The position numbers were made by a program, and so were the translations under genes. The notes under the pieces were generated by a model. That model was given only the letters and a program-made list of their open reading frames with translations, was not told where the DNA came from and did not search any database. DNA of 64,000 nt from Bacteroidota bacterium. GTDB lineage: Bacteria > Bacteroidota > Ignavibacteria > Ignavibacteriales > Ignavibacteriaceae. Position 1 is the first letter of the stretch, and each line of letters opens with the position of its first letter. Location of the stretch: NCBI GenBank assembly GCA_022564295.1, contig JADFLR010000016.1:19789-83788 (forward strand), given 5' to 3'. Positions 56,284 to 64,000 of this stretch are shown piece by piece.

Positions 56284-56310
56284 GGGCTGCAAAGGGTAGA
56301 TTGTAGCCCT
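56284..56310 (+). terminator. Probable terminator hairpin
   Basis: GGGCTGCAA (56284-56292) pairs with TTGTAGCCC (56301-56309) with one G-T pair and an 8-base loop. The T-tract after it is weak. It lies 30 bp past the NTF2-like gene. Confidence 0.4.
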
Positions 56311-56583
56311 AAGTTTAATACTATTGATATTAAATGCTTCATATGTATATCATATACATCTTATCTCAATTGTTTTCTATTCTACTTGGTGATATCGAAC
56401 GCTTTGGATATTGGTAATCGAAGAACCGGTCTAAAATGCTATTCATAATGTGTGAATTTATTAATATTACATCATTAAATTACCTGTATATAAATATATT
56501 AATTATGTATTAATATTATTATGAAACGAGTCCCGATGAATCAGGACAAGTTCCATTTGACCAAAACAAGAAATTAAAAATAT
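56311..56583. other. Intergenic region before pncB
   Basis: AT-rich; presumably contains the pncB-pncA promoter. A short GAATCAGGACAAG near 56535 is followed by the ATATATG start context. No ORF or structured RNA recognised. Confidence 0.4.
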
Positions 56584-57996
56584 ATGATAAACTTCAACGA
56601 CTTCATCGGTCTGTTTACAGATCATTATGAATTTACAATGGCGCAGGGATATTTTTTAGATGGAAGAGAAAATTCCACTGCCTGTTATGATTACTTTTTC
56701 AGGAAGAACCCGTTCAATTCCGGTTACACAATATTTGCCGGACTTTATGACCTGCTTGAGATGATATCAAATTATAATTTTAATTCCGATTCTATTGATC
56801 ATCTAAGAAAGATAGGATTCAACGATGAATTTTTAGATTATTTAAAAGACTTCAGTTTCAAAGGGAATGTTTTTGCTCCGCAAGAAGGCGAAATAGTTTT
56901 CAGCAACGAACCGATCGTACGTGTGGAAGGCAGCATAATTGAAACACAATTAATGGAAACACTTTTACTTAATATGCTAAATTTTCAATCACTCATTGCA
57001 ACTAAAGCATCGAGGATCCGAAAGTCTGCCGGTGATAGGACTGTAATTGATTTCGGGTTACGAAGAGCACAGGGATTATCAGCCATTCACGCGAGTAAAG
57101 CAGCAGTAATAGGCGGAGTTAACAGTACATCAAATGTTTATAGTGCGTTTGCATTTAGTTTTGATTCTTCGGGCACACAATCACATTCGTGGATACAAAG
57201 CTATCCCGATGAATTAACCGCATTTAGAAAATATGCAAAGGCTTTTCCAAAAAATTGTGTTCTTCTTGTTGATACTTACAGCACATTGAACAGCGGAATT
57301 CCAAATACTATTACAGTTGCAAAAGAAATGGAAAAGGATGGGGAAATACTCTGGGGAGTGCGGCTTGACAGCGGTGACCTGGCTTACCTGAGTAAAAGAT
57401 CCCGTGATATGCTTGATGAAGCAAATTTAAATTATGTTAAAATAGTTGTTTCAAACCAGCTAAATGAATACTTGATCAAAAGCTTATTAGAGCAAGGTGC
57501 ACCCATTGATGCTTTTGGTGTTGGTACAAATTTAATAACCGGACAGAATGATGCCGCACTCGATGGTGTTTATAAACTGAACACGATTGATAAAAGTCCT
57601 TCATTGAAACTTTCAGATAATTTAGAAAAAGTTACACTACCCGGAACAAAAAAGATTTACCGGTATTACAATGACAACGGAAAGTTTTATGCAGATGGAA
57701 TTCTTTTAACGGACGAAGAAAACATTCAAAAAATTATTCATCCATTTCATTCGCATAAAAGTACTGAGGTTGGGCAACTCAAAAAGGAAAACCTGATTAC
57801 GAAAGTAATGGATAAAGGTGATATAAAAATTAAAAATTACAGCGTAAAAGAAATCTCGGAATACGTTAAAGAAAGATTAGAACTTTTACCTGACGAGCAT
57901 AAACGATTTGAGAATCCTCACATATATAAAGTTGGAATAAGTGAAAAATTGTTCGAGCTGCGGAATAAATTGATGCAAAAATTTTATCAATCTTAA
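56584..57996 (+). CDS. pncB: Nicotinate phosphoribosyltransferase
   Basis: 470 residues. Typical opening GLFTDHYEFTMAQGYFLDGR, then YDYFFRKNPFNSGYTIFAGL, RTVIDFGLRRAQG and GTQSHSWIQSYPDE carrying the histidine used in catalysis, and GVRLDSGDLAYLSKRSRDML for phosphoribosyl binding. It converts nicotinate and PRPP to nicotinate mononucleotide in the Preiss-Handler NAD salvage route. It is 12 bp upstream of pncA, which makes its substrate. Confidence 0.92.
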   Translation: MINFNDFIGLFTDHYEFTMAQGYFLDGRENSTACYDYFFRKNPFNSGYTIFAGLYDLLEMISNYNFNSDSIDHLRKIGFNDEFLDYLKDFSFKGNVFAPQEGEIVFSNEPIVRVEGSIIETQLMETLLLNMLNFQSLIATKASRIRKSAGDRTVIDFGLRRAQGLSAIHASKAAVIGGVNSTSNVYSAFAFSFDSSGTQSHSWIQSYPDELTAFRKYAKAFPKNCVLLVDTYSTLNSGIPNTITVAKEMEKDGEILWGVRLDSGDLAYLSKRSRDMLDEANLNYVKIVVSNQLNEYLIKSLLEQGAPIDAFGVGTNLITGQNDAALDGVYKLNTIDKSPSLKLSDNLEKVTLPGTKKIYRYYNDNGKFYADGILLTDEENIQKIIHPFHSHKSTEVGQLKKENLITKVMDKGDIKIKNYSVKEISEYVKERLELLPDEHKRFENPHIYKVGISEKLFELRNKLMQKFYQS

Positions 57997-58008
57997 AAGA
58001 AATGTAAA

Positions 58009-58557
58009 ATGAAAACCGCTTTATTAATAGTTGATGTTCAAAATGACTTTTGCCCCGGAGGAGCATTACCAACTCCGCAAGGAGATAGAGTTGTGCCTGT
58101 GATAAACAAATTAATGGATAAATTTGATCTGGTTATTGCTTCACGCGATTGGCATCCGGAAGATACGATTCATTTTAACCGCTGGCCCGTACATTGTGTT
58201 AAGGAATCGCACGGAGCAGATTTTCCCGCTGACCTTAAGAAAGAAAAGATTATTCAAATATTCGAGAAAGGTACGGGTAGTAAAGATGATGGTTATTCAG
58301 CATTTGAGGCAACGAATAAAAATCTTGGGGGATATCTTAAAGAAAAAGAAGTTGATGAACTTTACATCCTAGGTTTAACAGCAGAGTATTGTGTTAAATC
58401 AACTGTTCTTGATGCATTAAAATATGGTTTTAAAACCTTAGTAATTAAAGATGCAGTAGAAGGGCTAAGACAAAATGAAGACGATTTTGAAAATGCATTT
58501 GATGAAATGAAAAATGCCGGTGCAATTATAATTACTTCAGACGATATTAACGGATAA
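58009..58557 (+). CDS. pncA: Nicotinamidase
   Basis: 182 residues. Metal and catalytic residues: D9 in LLIVDVQNDFCPGGAL, the metal-binding D-x-H in ASRDWHPEDTIHF, a second metal H in WPVHCV, and the nucleophilic cysteine in LTAEYCVKSTVLDAL. It hydrolyses nicotinamide to nicotinate, feeding PncB encoded immediately upstream; together they recycle NAD breakdown product. Confidence 0.92.
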   Translation: MKTALLIVDVQNDFCPGGALPTPQGDRVVPVINKLMDKFDLVIASRDWHPEDTIHFNRWPVHCVKESHGADFPADLKKEKIIQIFEKGTGSKDDGYSAFEATNKNLGGYLKEKEVDELYILGLTAEYCVKSTVLDALKYGFKTLVIKDAVEGLRQNEDDFENAFDEMKNAGAIIITSDDING

Positions 58558-58708
58558 TATTTCAATCTATCTTTTGGTAAATTACATATACAGTTAATTC
58601 AAACTGGTAATTTTTTATAAAAATAAAATGTTATAAAACGAGACAGATTTTTATCGGGATTAGAGGAGAGTCCTATAATCCTGTTAAGTATTAGTTAGCT
58701 ATAAAAAA

Positions 58709-59596
58709 ATGAATGATGAATTATTAATAAAAGTAGAAAAAGCATTAGAGCAAACTGGATATCCACTTGAATTGGAAATCGGTGCAAAATTAACCCAGTT
58801 GGGTTGGAATATTTTTCATTCTGTAGATTATGAAGATCCTTTTACTGATACTTCTCGAGAGTTAGATATTCTTTGTTACAAGTTGATTAATAATAGAAGA
58901 ATTGAACTTAGAATAGCTTGCAAATCATCCACTAATAAACAATTTGTTTTTTTTACAGAACCTCACCATTACCTTCGTTTTGGCACCAATATTAAATTTA
59001 CACCGATAATTGATGATAATGAAAAACAGCGACAGATTCCAAAAATATTGAAGGACTTACCTTTATTTTCAACAAAAAATCGAATAGTTAATTATACAGT
59101 TCTTACTGGAGATAAAGTGGACAAAGAAGGTAGGACTATTCTTAGAGCTGCCCACACTGAGGTAATGAATTCAATATATCATAGATTATTTCCTTATGAA
59201 TTGTATTTCGATAAAAGAGGCACAATATATTTCTTTATAGTTTTAATACGAGGGATTATGTTTAACGCTTCTTTTAACCCATCCACAACAAAAATTACTG
59301 CAACATATTCAAATTATGAGTATTGGCACGGTAAATTTCCACTACCTAAAGAAAAATATAAAGGTCGAACTTTAGAAATAGATGAACAAAAATTCTCAAT
59401 TTATGATTTGTTACACTGGTTTGGCGATTATATGTCAGTTGAGTTTGTAAATGAGAATTATATTGAAGAATATCTTTCAATTGTTGAGAATTGTATATCT
59501 AAATTGAATAGCGAGGAGATTCAATATTTTGGAAAGTCTTGGGATAAAGAGAATTTTCCTGAAAATTTATCTAAACCAAGAAAAATATCTAAGTAA
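58709..59596 (+). CDS. Orphan PD-(D/E)xK nuclease-like protein
   Basis: 295 residues. The N-terminal 75 residues have the restriction-endonuclease-like pattern: an early acidic helix (PLELEIGAKLTQLGW), then RELDILCYK (E51, D53) and ELRIACKSS with K72. That is the D-x-(n)-E/C-x-K strand set of Mrr-like folds. The rest (FDKRGTIYFFIVLIRGIMF, YSNYEYWHGKFPLPKEKY) shows no named domain. It is not in an operon with the NAD genes (151 bp gap) and no methylase is adjacent, so it could be a solitary defence gene. Confidence 0.55.
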   Translation: MNDELLIKVEKALEQTGYPLELEIGAKLTQLGWNIFHSVDYEDPFTDTSRELDILCYKLINNRRIELRIACKSSTNKQFVFFTEPHHYLRFGTNIKFTPIIDDNEKQRQIPKILKDLPLFSTKNRIVNYTVLTGDKVDKEGRTILRAAHTEVMNSIYHRLFPYELYFDKRGTIYFFIVLIRGIMFNASFNPSTTKITATYSNYEYWHGKFPLPKEKYKGRTLEIDEQKFSIYDLLHWFGDYMSVEFVNENYIEEYLSIVENCISKLNSEEIQYFGKSWDKENFPENLSKPRKISK

Positions 59597-59603
59597 TTTA
59601 CAG

Positions 59604-59680
59604 CTAACACGCTGCTCAACACGGACAGCGTTTTTCAGTGCAGTATTTGTGTACTTATAAAGTTGTGTTGTAAAAGTTAG
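59604..59680 (+). other. Possible second attC-like palindrome
   Basis: CTAAC (59604-59608) pairs with GTTAG (59676-59680), and CAACAC (59617-59622) with GTGTTG (59665-59670), giving unequal spacers of 8 and 5 bases as in attC sites. It begins 8 bp past the stop of the orphan nuclease-like gene. The overlapping terminator makes this reading weaker than at 5793-5877. Confidence 0.25.
59609..59635 (+). terminator. Terminator after the orphan nuclease-like gene
   Basis: ACGCTG (59609-59614) pairs with CAGCGT (59626-59631) with an 11-base loop and is followed by TTTT. The sequence also fits the left half of a second, longer imperfect palindrome (59604-59680). Confidence 0.5.
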
Positions 59681-59809
59681 TTGCTCTTTGAAGTAGGTTA
59701 TAAAAAAATTACTTACAAATTATTGATATTGGTGTTTTAAGTTGCATTGCTGTCTTAGGTAGGGGTATAAAAACAATGCCGTTATCTGTCTTAACTTGTA
59801 AAAGTAACT

Positions 59810-60502
59810 ATGATTAGAACAATACTAATATTTAAAATATTTATTTTATACTTAGCCATCACCTTTAGTGTTGGTTGCGATTCTGTGAAAGAAGATCAGT
59901 ATCAAAATAAAGAATCAAAAAAAGAAAATATAAAGCTTAAAAATAAGAAGCGGAATTTAGACAAGAATATTTATGAATTAAATAGGCTTTCAGGCATTAA
60001 TGAAGAGCAAAAAACAAAAATTAAAAAATTGACAAAGTTCATTAAAGATAATGAAGAAAATTTTAGAGCAATTGGTTTAAGAGAGTTATTCAGTACTGAA
60101 GTAGAAAAAAAAGTAAAAATAAAATTGTATTATTTTAATCATAATGCGGCAAATAAGCTTAATAACCCTTGCTCTTCTGAATCTATTTCATATATTGAAA
60201 AATGGATTCCTTTAACCGAAAATATAATTGAAAATACGATTCGTTTACGTCTTTTATACCAACTCTCTAAAAAAGAAATAGATAAGGGTTTTTCTGGCGA
60301 TTTTCCTATCACCTTTCTGATAACAAATATTGAATTAGCAGCTAGTGATAGTGTTCTTACTTTGGATTTTTTGGATCTTGAGTGGTTTTCAAGTGGTGGA
60401 AGCTGCCGTGTTAGTATACTTAAATCACAACTAAGAAAAACAGCATTACAATTTCCTCAAGTTAATTCTGTTATATTCCCTAAAGCACTTTTTCAGCCAT
60501 AA
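59810..60502 (+). CDS. Lipoprotein of unknown function
   Basis: 230 residues. A hydrophobic leader (ILIFKIFILYLAITFSVGC) ends in a lipobox with C at about residue 23. A long lysine-rich, probably coiled-coil stretch follows (QNKESKKENIKLKNKKRNLD). The C-terminal half (KIKLYYFNHNAANKL; TFLITNIELAASDSVLTLDF; SSGGSCRVSIL) resembles a GerMN-like small alpha/beta domain found in spore and lipoprotein GerM; that is a weak guess. It is flanked by AT-rich gaps and stands alone. Confidence 0.6.
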   Translation: MIRTILIFKIFILYLAITFSVGCDSVKEDQYQNKESKKENIKLKNKKRNLDKNIYELNRLSGINEEQKTKIKKLTKFIKDNEENFRAIGLRELFSTEVEKKVKIKLYYFNHNAANKLNNPCSSESISYIEKWIPLTENIIENTIRLRLLYQLSKKEIDKGFSGDFPITFLITNIELAASDSVLTLDFLDLEWFSSGGSCRVSILKSQLRKTALQFPQVNSVIFPKALFQP

Positions 60503-60648
60503 TTATTGTTACTTTTAATACTAAATCGAATACAATTAGTTCGATTTAAAAAGCGGCAATACCGTTGTTACAGAATACCGAATGACATTGAATATTGAAA
60601 AAAAAGTACGATATTTGTCCTTCCATTTTTTTAATTATTGAGTATTAC

Positions 60649-62463
60649 TTGAGACAGATTAGAAACATAGCAATTATTGCACACGTCGATCACGGAAAAA
60701 CTACTTTAGTAGATGAACTGCTGAAGCAAAATAATGTATTCAGAAAAAACCAGGTTGTTCAGGAACGCTTTTTAGATTCGAGCGATCTTGAAAGAGAACG
60801 CGGAATTACAATCCTATCGAAAAATATCAGCATTCCATATAAAGATGTAAAAATTAATATAATCGATACACCCGGTCACGCAGATTTCGGCGGAGAAGTT
60901 GAGCGCGTATTAAAAATGGCAGATGGTGTTCTGCTCTTAGTTGATTCATTTGAAGGACCGATGCCTCAAACAAGATTTGTACTTGAGAAGGCACTACATC
61001 TTCATTTAAAACCAATTATAGTAATTAATAAAATTGATAGACCGGATAACCGTCCCGCAGAAGTGTTAGATGAAATTTATGACCTGTTCATTGATTTAAA
61101 TGCCGATGATGCGCAGCTTGATTTCCCAGTAATATACGCAAGCGGCAGAGATGGCTGGGCTGTTACGGATTTAGAAGATGAAAGAAAAAATCTTGTGCCG
61201 CTTCTCGAAACAATAGTGAACAGCATTCCTCAGCCGGAATTTAATGAAGGTTCAACGCAAATGCTTGTAACCACCTTGGACTATAGCGATTACGTTGGGA
61301 GAATTGGTATCGGAAGAGTTTTCCGGGGAACATTAAAAAAAGGCAATTCATTAAGCATCATAAAAAGAGATGGTACAATTCACACTATTTCCATAAAGCA
61401 ATTATCTACTTTTGAAGGACTTGAAAGAGAAGATGTTGATGAAGTTACCACCGGCGATATTTGTGCTCTGGTTGGTATAGATGACATTGATATTGGCGAT
61501 ACAATTGCCGACAGTGATAATCCGGAACCGTTACCCATTATTGCAATTGATGAACCGACGATAAGCATGAACTTTACAGTAAACACTTCCCCGTTTTACG
61601 GTAAAGATGGAAAGTATGTAACATCCAGGCATTTAAGAGAAAGGTTGTACAAAGAACTTGAACACAACGTTGCTTTACAAGTTCAGGAAACGGGTTCGCC
61701 GGATACTTATAAAGTTTCGGGCAGAGGAATTTTACATCTGTCGATTCTTATTGAAAACATGCGCCGCGAAGGTTACGAACTTGCTGTTGGTCCACCGAAA
61801 GTTATCTACAAAGAAATTGATGGTAAAAAAGCCGAGCCGATTGAAATATTAACTGTTGATGTTCCGTCTGATTATTCAGGGAAAGTGATTGAGCTTGTAG
61901 GACAAAAACGTGGTGAAATGATTAAAATGGAAAAGAAAGGATCACTCACTGCACTTGAGTTTCATATTCCTTCACGGGGATTAATGGGATTGAGAAATCG
62001 TGTTTTAAATGTTACCTCAGGCGAAGGAATAATGCATCATCGTTTTTATCAGTACGAATTTTTTAAAGGTTCGATTGTTCAGAGGCAAAACGGCGTACTC
62101 ATTTCCATGCACGATGGTCCTTCAACAGCTTATGCAATTAACTCATTGCAGGATCGTGGTAAGTTCTTTATCGAACCCGGAGATGTAGTTTACCGCGGAC
62201 AGATTCTTGGTGAGTATAATAAAGATAATGATATAGAAGTGCATGTTCAGCGGGGAAAGAAACTTACAAATATGAGAGCTTCCGGTTCTGATAAAGCTGC
62301 AAAGATTGCTCCGGCAACAAAATTCACTCTCGAAGAATCACTCGAATACATTAAAGATGATGAGCTTGTCGAAGTTACACCAAAATCAATAAGAATGAGA
62401 AAACTCTATCTCGATCCTAACGAGAGGAAGAGATTTAACCAGTCTGCCAATAGGAAGATTTGA
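60649..62463 (+). CDS. typA: Translational GTPase TypA/BipA
   Basis: 604 residues from a TTG start at 60649 (LRQIRNIAIIAHVDHGKTTL); an upstream ATG at 60595 would add 18 residues (MKKKYDICPSIFL...) that no TypA has, so TTG is preferred and gives normal length. GTPase motifs: HVDHGKT (G1), DTPGHADFGGEV (G3), NKIDRP (G4). EF-G-like domains II, III and V follow, then the TypA C-terminal domain ending RKRFNQSANRKI-like. It acts on 30S/50S assembly and translation under stress. Confidence 0.92.
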   Translation: MRQIRNIAIIAHVDHGKTTLVDELLKQNNVFRKNQVVQERFLDSSDLERERGITILSKNISIPYKDVKINIIDTPGHADFGGEVERVLKMADGVLLLVDSFEGPMPQTRFVLEKALHLHLKPIIVINKIDRPDNRPAEVLDEIYDLFIDLNADDAQLDFPVIYASGRDGWAVTDLEDERKNLVPLLETIVNSIPQPEFNEGSTQMLVTTLDYSDYVGRIGIGRVFRGTLKKGNSLSIIKRDGTIHTISIKQLSTFEGLEREDVDEVTTGDICALVGIDDIDIGDTIADSDNPEPLPIIAIDEPTISMNFTVNTSPFYGKDGKYVTSRHLRERLYKELEHNVALQVQETGSPDTYKVSGRGILHLSILIENMRREGYELAVGPPKVIYKEIDGKKAEPIEILTVDVPSDYSGKVIELVGQKRGEMIKMEKKGSLTALEFHIPSRGLMGLRNRVLNVTSGEGIMHHRFYQYEFFKGSIVQRQNGVLISMHDGPSTAYAINSLQDRGKFFIEPGDVVYRGQILGEYNKDNDIEVHVQRGKKLTNMRASGSDKAAKIAPATKFTLEESLEYIKDDELVEVTPKSIRMRKLYLDPNERKRFNQSANRKI

Positions 62464-62493
62464 AGTAAGTTTAGCCAATATCATTAACCCACG

Positions 62494-62525
62494 ACCTGCC
62501 TACCGGTTGGGCAAGACAGGCAGGT
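62494..62525. repeat. CCTGCC/GGCAGG palindrome, probable bidirectional terminator
   Basis: ACCTGCCT (62494-62501) and AGGCAGGT (62518-62525) form a perfect 8-bp stem between the convergent typA and T9SS genes. It belongs to the palindrome family also seen at 32186-32229 and 42083-42100. Confidence 0.55.
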
Positions 62526-62540
62526 TCTTCGTTCCACTAA

Positions 62541-64000
62541 CTATCTTAATAAAACCATTTTCTTCACATCAGTAAAACTCTGTCCTGAGCCTGCCGAAGG
62601 ATCTCCAGCCTGAATTTTATATAGATATATTCCACTGGATAATCCGCCTGCGGCGGATGTGGCATCAAAACTCACTTCGTAATTACCTGCAGGCTGCTGC
62701 TCATTAACGAGTGTTATTACTTCCTGACCTAAGATGTTATACACTATCAAAGACACATTACTTTGCTGTGGCAGAGAGTACCTGATTTTTGTAACAGGAT
62801 TAAACGGATTCGGGTAATTCTGCTCCAACTTGTATTTGTCTGGAATAAAGAGATTCCCTTGATCTTCAACATCAGTTATTTGGTTCTTTATAATAAGTGA
62901 GTCATCTATTACTCCATCTATTCCAATATCTATGTATACCTTTACAGGGGTGTTTACCAGGTCTTCCCACATTGGTGCTATTTGGTGCGAAGTGTTAGCT
63001 GCCAAGTTTATTTTCTCATAAAGGAAAAATGCACCGCCGCTTGAGTTAGCTGTTTTAAGTCTTAAATCATAGTTCTTTGATGTTCCGTAATTCTTAAATG
63101 TAAGTTTATCACTTTCTTGTATGCTTATATCTAACGAATCATTCTGTTGAAGAGTAGTATTTTTAAGATAAAATACTCTTTCAGAACTATCGACTTCCAC
63201 TATGGTTGTTAATTCAATATTCTTTATTACTGCATCATCTGATGAGACGGAAAAACTTTCTCCATAATAAAATCTATCTGATTGATTTTCTGCGGCATCT
63301 TTTCTACTATAATTATATACCAATAAATCTGTAAACACTGAAAAGTGAGTACTTGAATCAGTAAAATCAGACATACTTACTAAATAATTATCTTCTGGTA
63401 TATAATATCCTATTAGTGCATTTGGGAAACCCGTCTTTGGGATTATTGGAAATCCATCACTAAATGTGTTTACTATAATACTATCAACAAACCCAATAGT
63501 ATCACCCGAACTTGATATGAACAGAGTATAAGCGAAAGATGAGTTATAAAACTCTATCAAATTACCTGCTTTATGTTGATTTCCTTTTTCGATTGGACTA
63601 AGCACAGGATTATTCAGATAATTACTTATAGGTATCTCAAGATAAAATTTATTGCTGCCTATTCCCCAATTAAATATTTGTGTATCAATCCATTTATTAT
63701 TCAATGAATCGATGGTCAGATAAATATTATCATTCAGCGGATTATTACTATCATAAACATACACTCTTAGATTAGTTTGAATTACCGGGTCTCTCTGGAC
63801 TTTATATGGAGCTACAGTATGTGCGCCAGATCTAGGCGGTGGTCTAAAAAATGTAAGTGTTCTTATATCGATAGTATCACTTTTAAACATCTCTCTTAAT
63901 TCGGCAAGGGTTTGTCTTGGCGATTTTGGTAAGCCGGTAACATCATTAGTTAGTGCTGCTTGTCCAAACTGATGGATGTAGTATTCATTTACTGCTTCTC
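62541..64000 (-). CDS. T9SS-secreted protein, 5' end beyond the window
   Basis: The frame is open to base 64000: before the internal Met at 63890 it reads EAVNEYYIHQFGQAALTN and continues in frame, so the start lies outside. The C-terminal ~90 residues are a type A sorting domain (EQNYPNPFNPVTKIRYSLPQ; VYNILGQEV; KKMVLLR). It carries two in-frame palindromic insertions at 62643-62657 (AAGG) and 62580-62603 (DPSAGSGQ). The body has beta-rich stretches and no recognised catalytic motif. Confidence 0.82.
   Translation of the reverse strand, partial: EAVNEYYIHQFGQAALTNDVTGLPKSPRQTLAELREMFKSDTIDIRTLTFFRPPPRSGAHTVAPYKVQRDPVIQTNLRVYVYDSNNPLNDNIYLTIDSLNNKWIDTQIFNWGIGSNKFYLEIPISNYLNNPVLSPIEKGNQHKAGNLIEFYNSSFAYTLFISSSGDTIGFVDSIIVNTFSDGFPIIPKTGFPNALIGYYIPEDNYLVSMSDFTDSSTHFSVFTDLLVYNYSRKDAAENQSDRFYYGESFSVSSDDAVIKNIELTTIVEVDSSERVFYLKNTTLQQNDSLDISIQESDKLTFKNYGTSKNYDLRLKTANSSGGAFFLYEKINLAANTSHQIAPMWEDLVNTPVKVYIDIGIDGVIDDSLIIKNQITDVEDQGNLFIPDKYKLEQNYPNPFNPVTKIRYSLPQQSNVSLIVYNILGQEVITLVNEQQPAGNYEVSFDATSAAGGLSSGIYLYKIQAGDPSAGSGQSFTDVKKMVLLR
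62580..62603 (-). repeat. In-frame repeat insertion in a T9SS domain (DPSAGSGQ)
   Basis: The minus strand GATCCTTCGGCAGGCTCAGG plus ACAG, a common dispersed repeat, interrupts the sorting domain between QAG and SFTDVKK. The sister protein at 114 has QAGNFIETKK with no such insert. Confidence 0.75.
62643..62657. repeat. In-frame 15-bp palindrome in the same T9SS domain
   Basis: TCCGCCTGCGGCGGA is a palindrome apart from its central base and adds SAAGG residues to the loop before LSSGIYLYKI. The sister domain at 114 reads ATALPSGIYFYKL without it. Confidence 0.7.

Overview
The window is low-GC bacterial DNA. It most likely comes from the Ignavibacteria (Ignavibacteriota/Bacteroidota-Chlorobi side). 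The reasons are two secreted proteins with type IX secretion sorting tails containing the NYPNPFNPST-type motif, a TonB-dependent receptor with a carboxypeptidase-regulatory-like front domain, many lipoprotein and secreted-peptidase genes, and weak or absent Shine-Dalgarno sequences before many starts. This assignment rests on family knowledge only; no 16S or marker comparison was possible.

Layout. 1-9.8 kb: a T9SS-secreted protein, a short lipoprotein, a B12-binding radical SAM enzyme, a NYN/OST-HTH nuclease-like protein, a DUF1801 protein, an AbiH-like gene with an attC-like palindrome at its 3' end, and a large TonB receptor closed by a clear terminator. 9.9-12.6 kb: a tRNA-Thr 3'-half remnant, dispersed repeats, an MsbA-like ABC exporter and a broken membrane AraC-type gene. 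12.9-29.7 kb: a defence island, all on the minus strand. It holds an AbiE toxin-antitoxin pair with two operator palindromes, decayed small genes, a DUF4268 nuclease-like protein, HsdR, two small proteins, a DprA-like protein, a Doc/Fic protein with a partner, a 1120-residue Eco57I/PglX-type methylase, a PLD-SNF2 helicase, and a dead integrase fragment whose catalytic tyrosine codon is TAG.

29.9-45 kb: a lipoprotein M1 aminopeptidase; a gamma-glutamylation-type catabolic cluster (glutamine-synthetase-like ligase, class I amidotransferase, SDR, aldehyde dehydrogenase) flanked by a directly repeated ~170-bp sequence; then an M1-M28-PDZ fusion peptidase and an M16 peptidase. 45-55.4 kb: RlpA and a partner-switching module (two STAS antagonists, three SpoIIE/PP2C phosphatases, one phosphatase remnant, an RsbW-like kinase). 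55.8-64 kb: an NTF2-like secreted protein, the PncB-PncA NAD salvage pair, a PD-(D/E)xK-like orphan, a lipoprotein, TypA/BipA, and a second T9SS protein that runs off the right edge.

The strongest candidate for something new is 15.6-29.2 kb. Most junctions overlap or are short (the longest is 77 bp). It joins a PLD-SNF2 helicase and a PglX/DrmMI-like methylase to a Doc/DprA-like segment and an HsdR that has no HsdM or HsdS. A second theme is invasion by short palindromic elements bounded by GTCAT/ATGAC or built on CCTGCC/GGCAGG. Three palindromic insertions sit in frame inside proteins: one in the methylase and two in a T9SS sorting domain.
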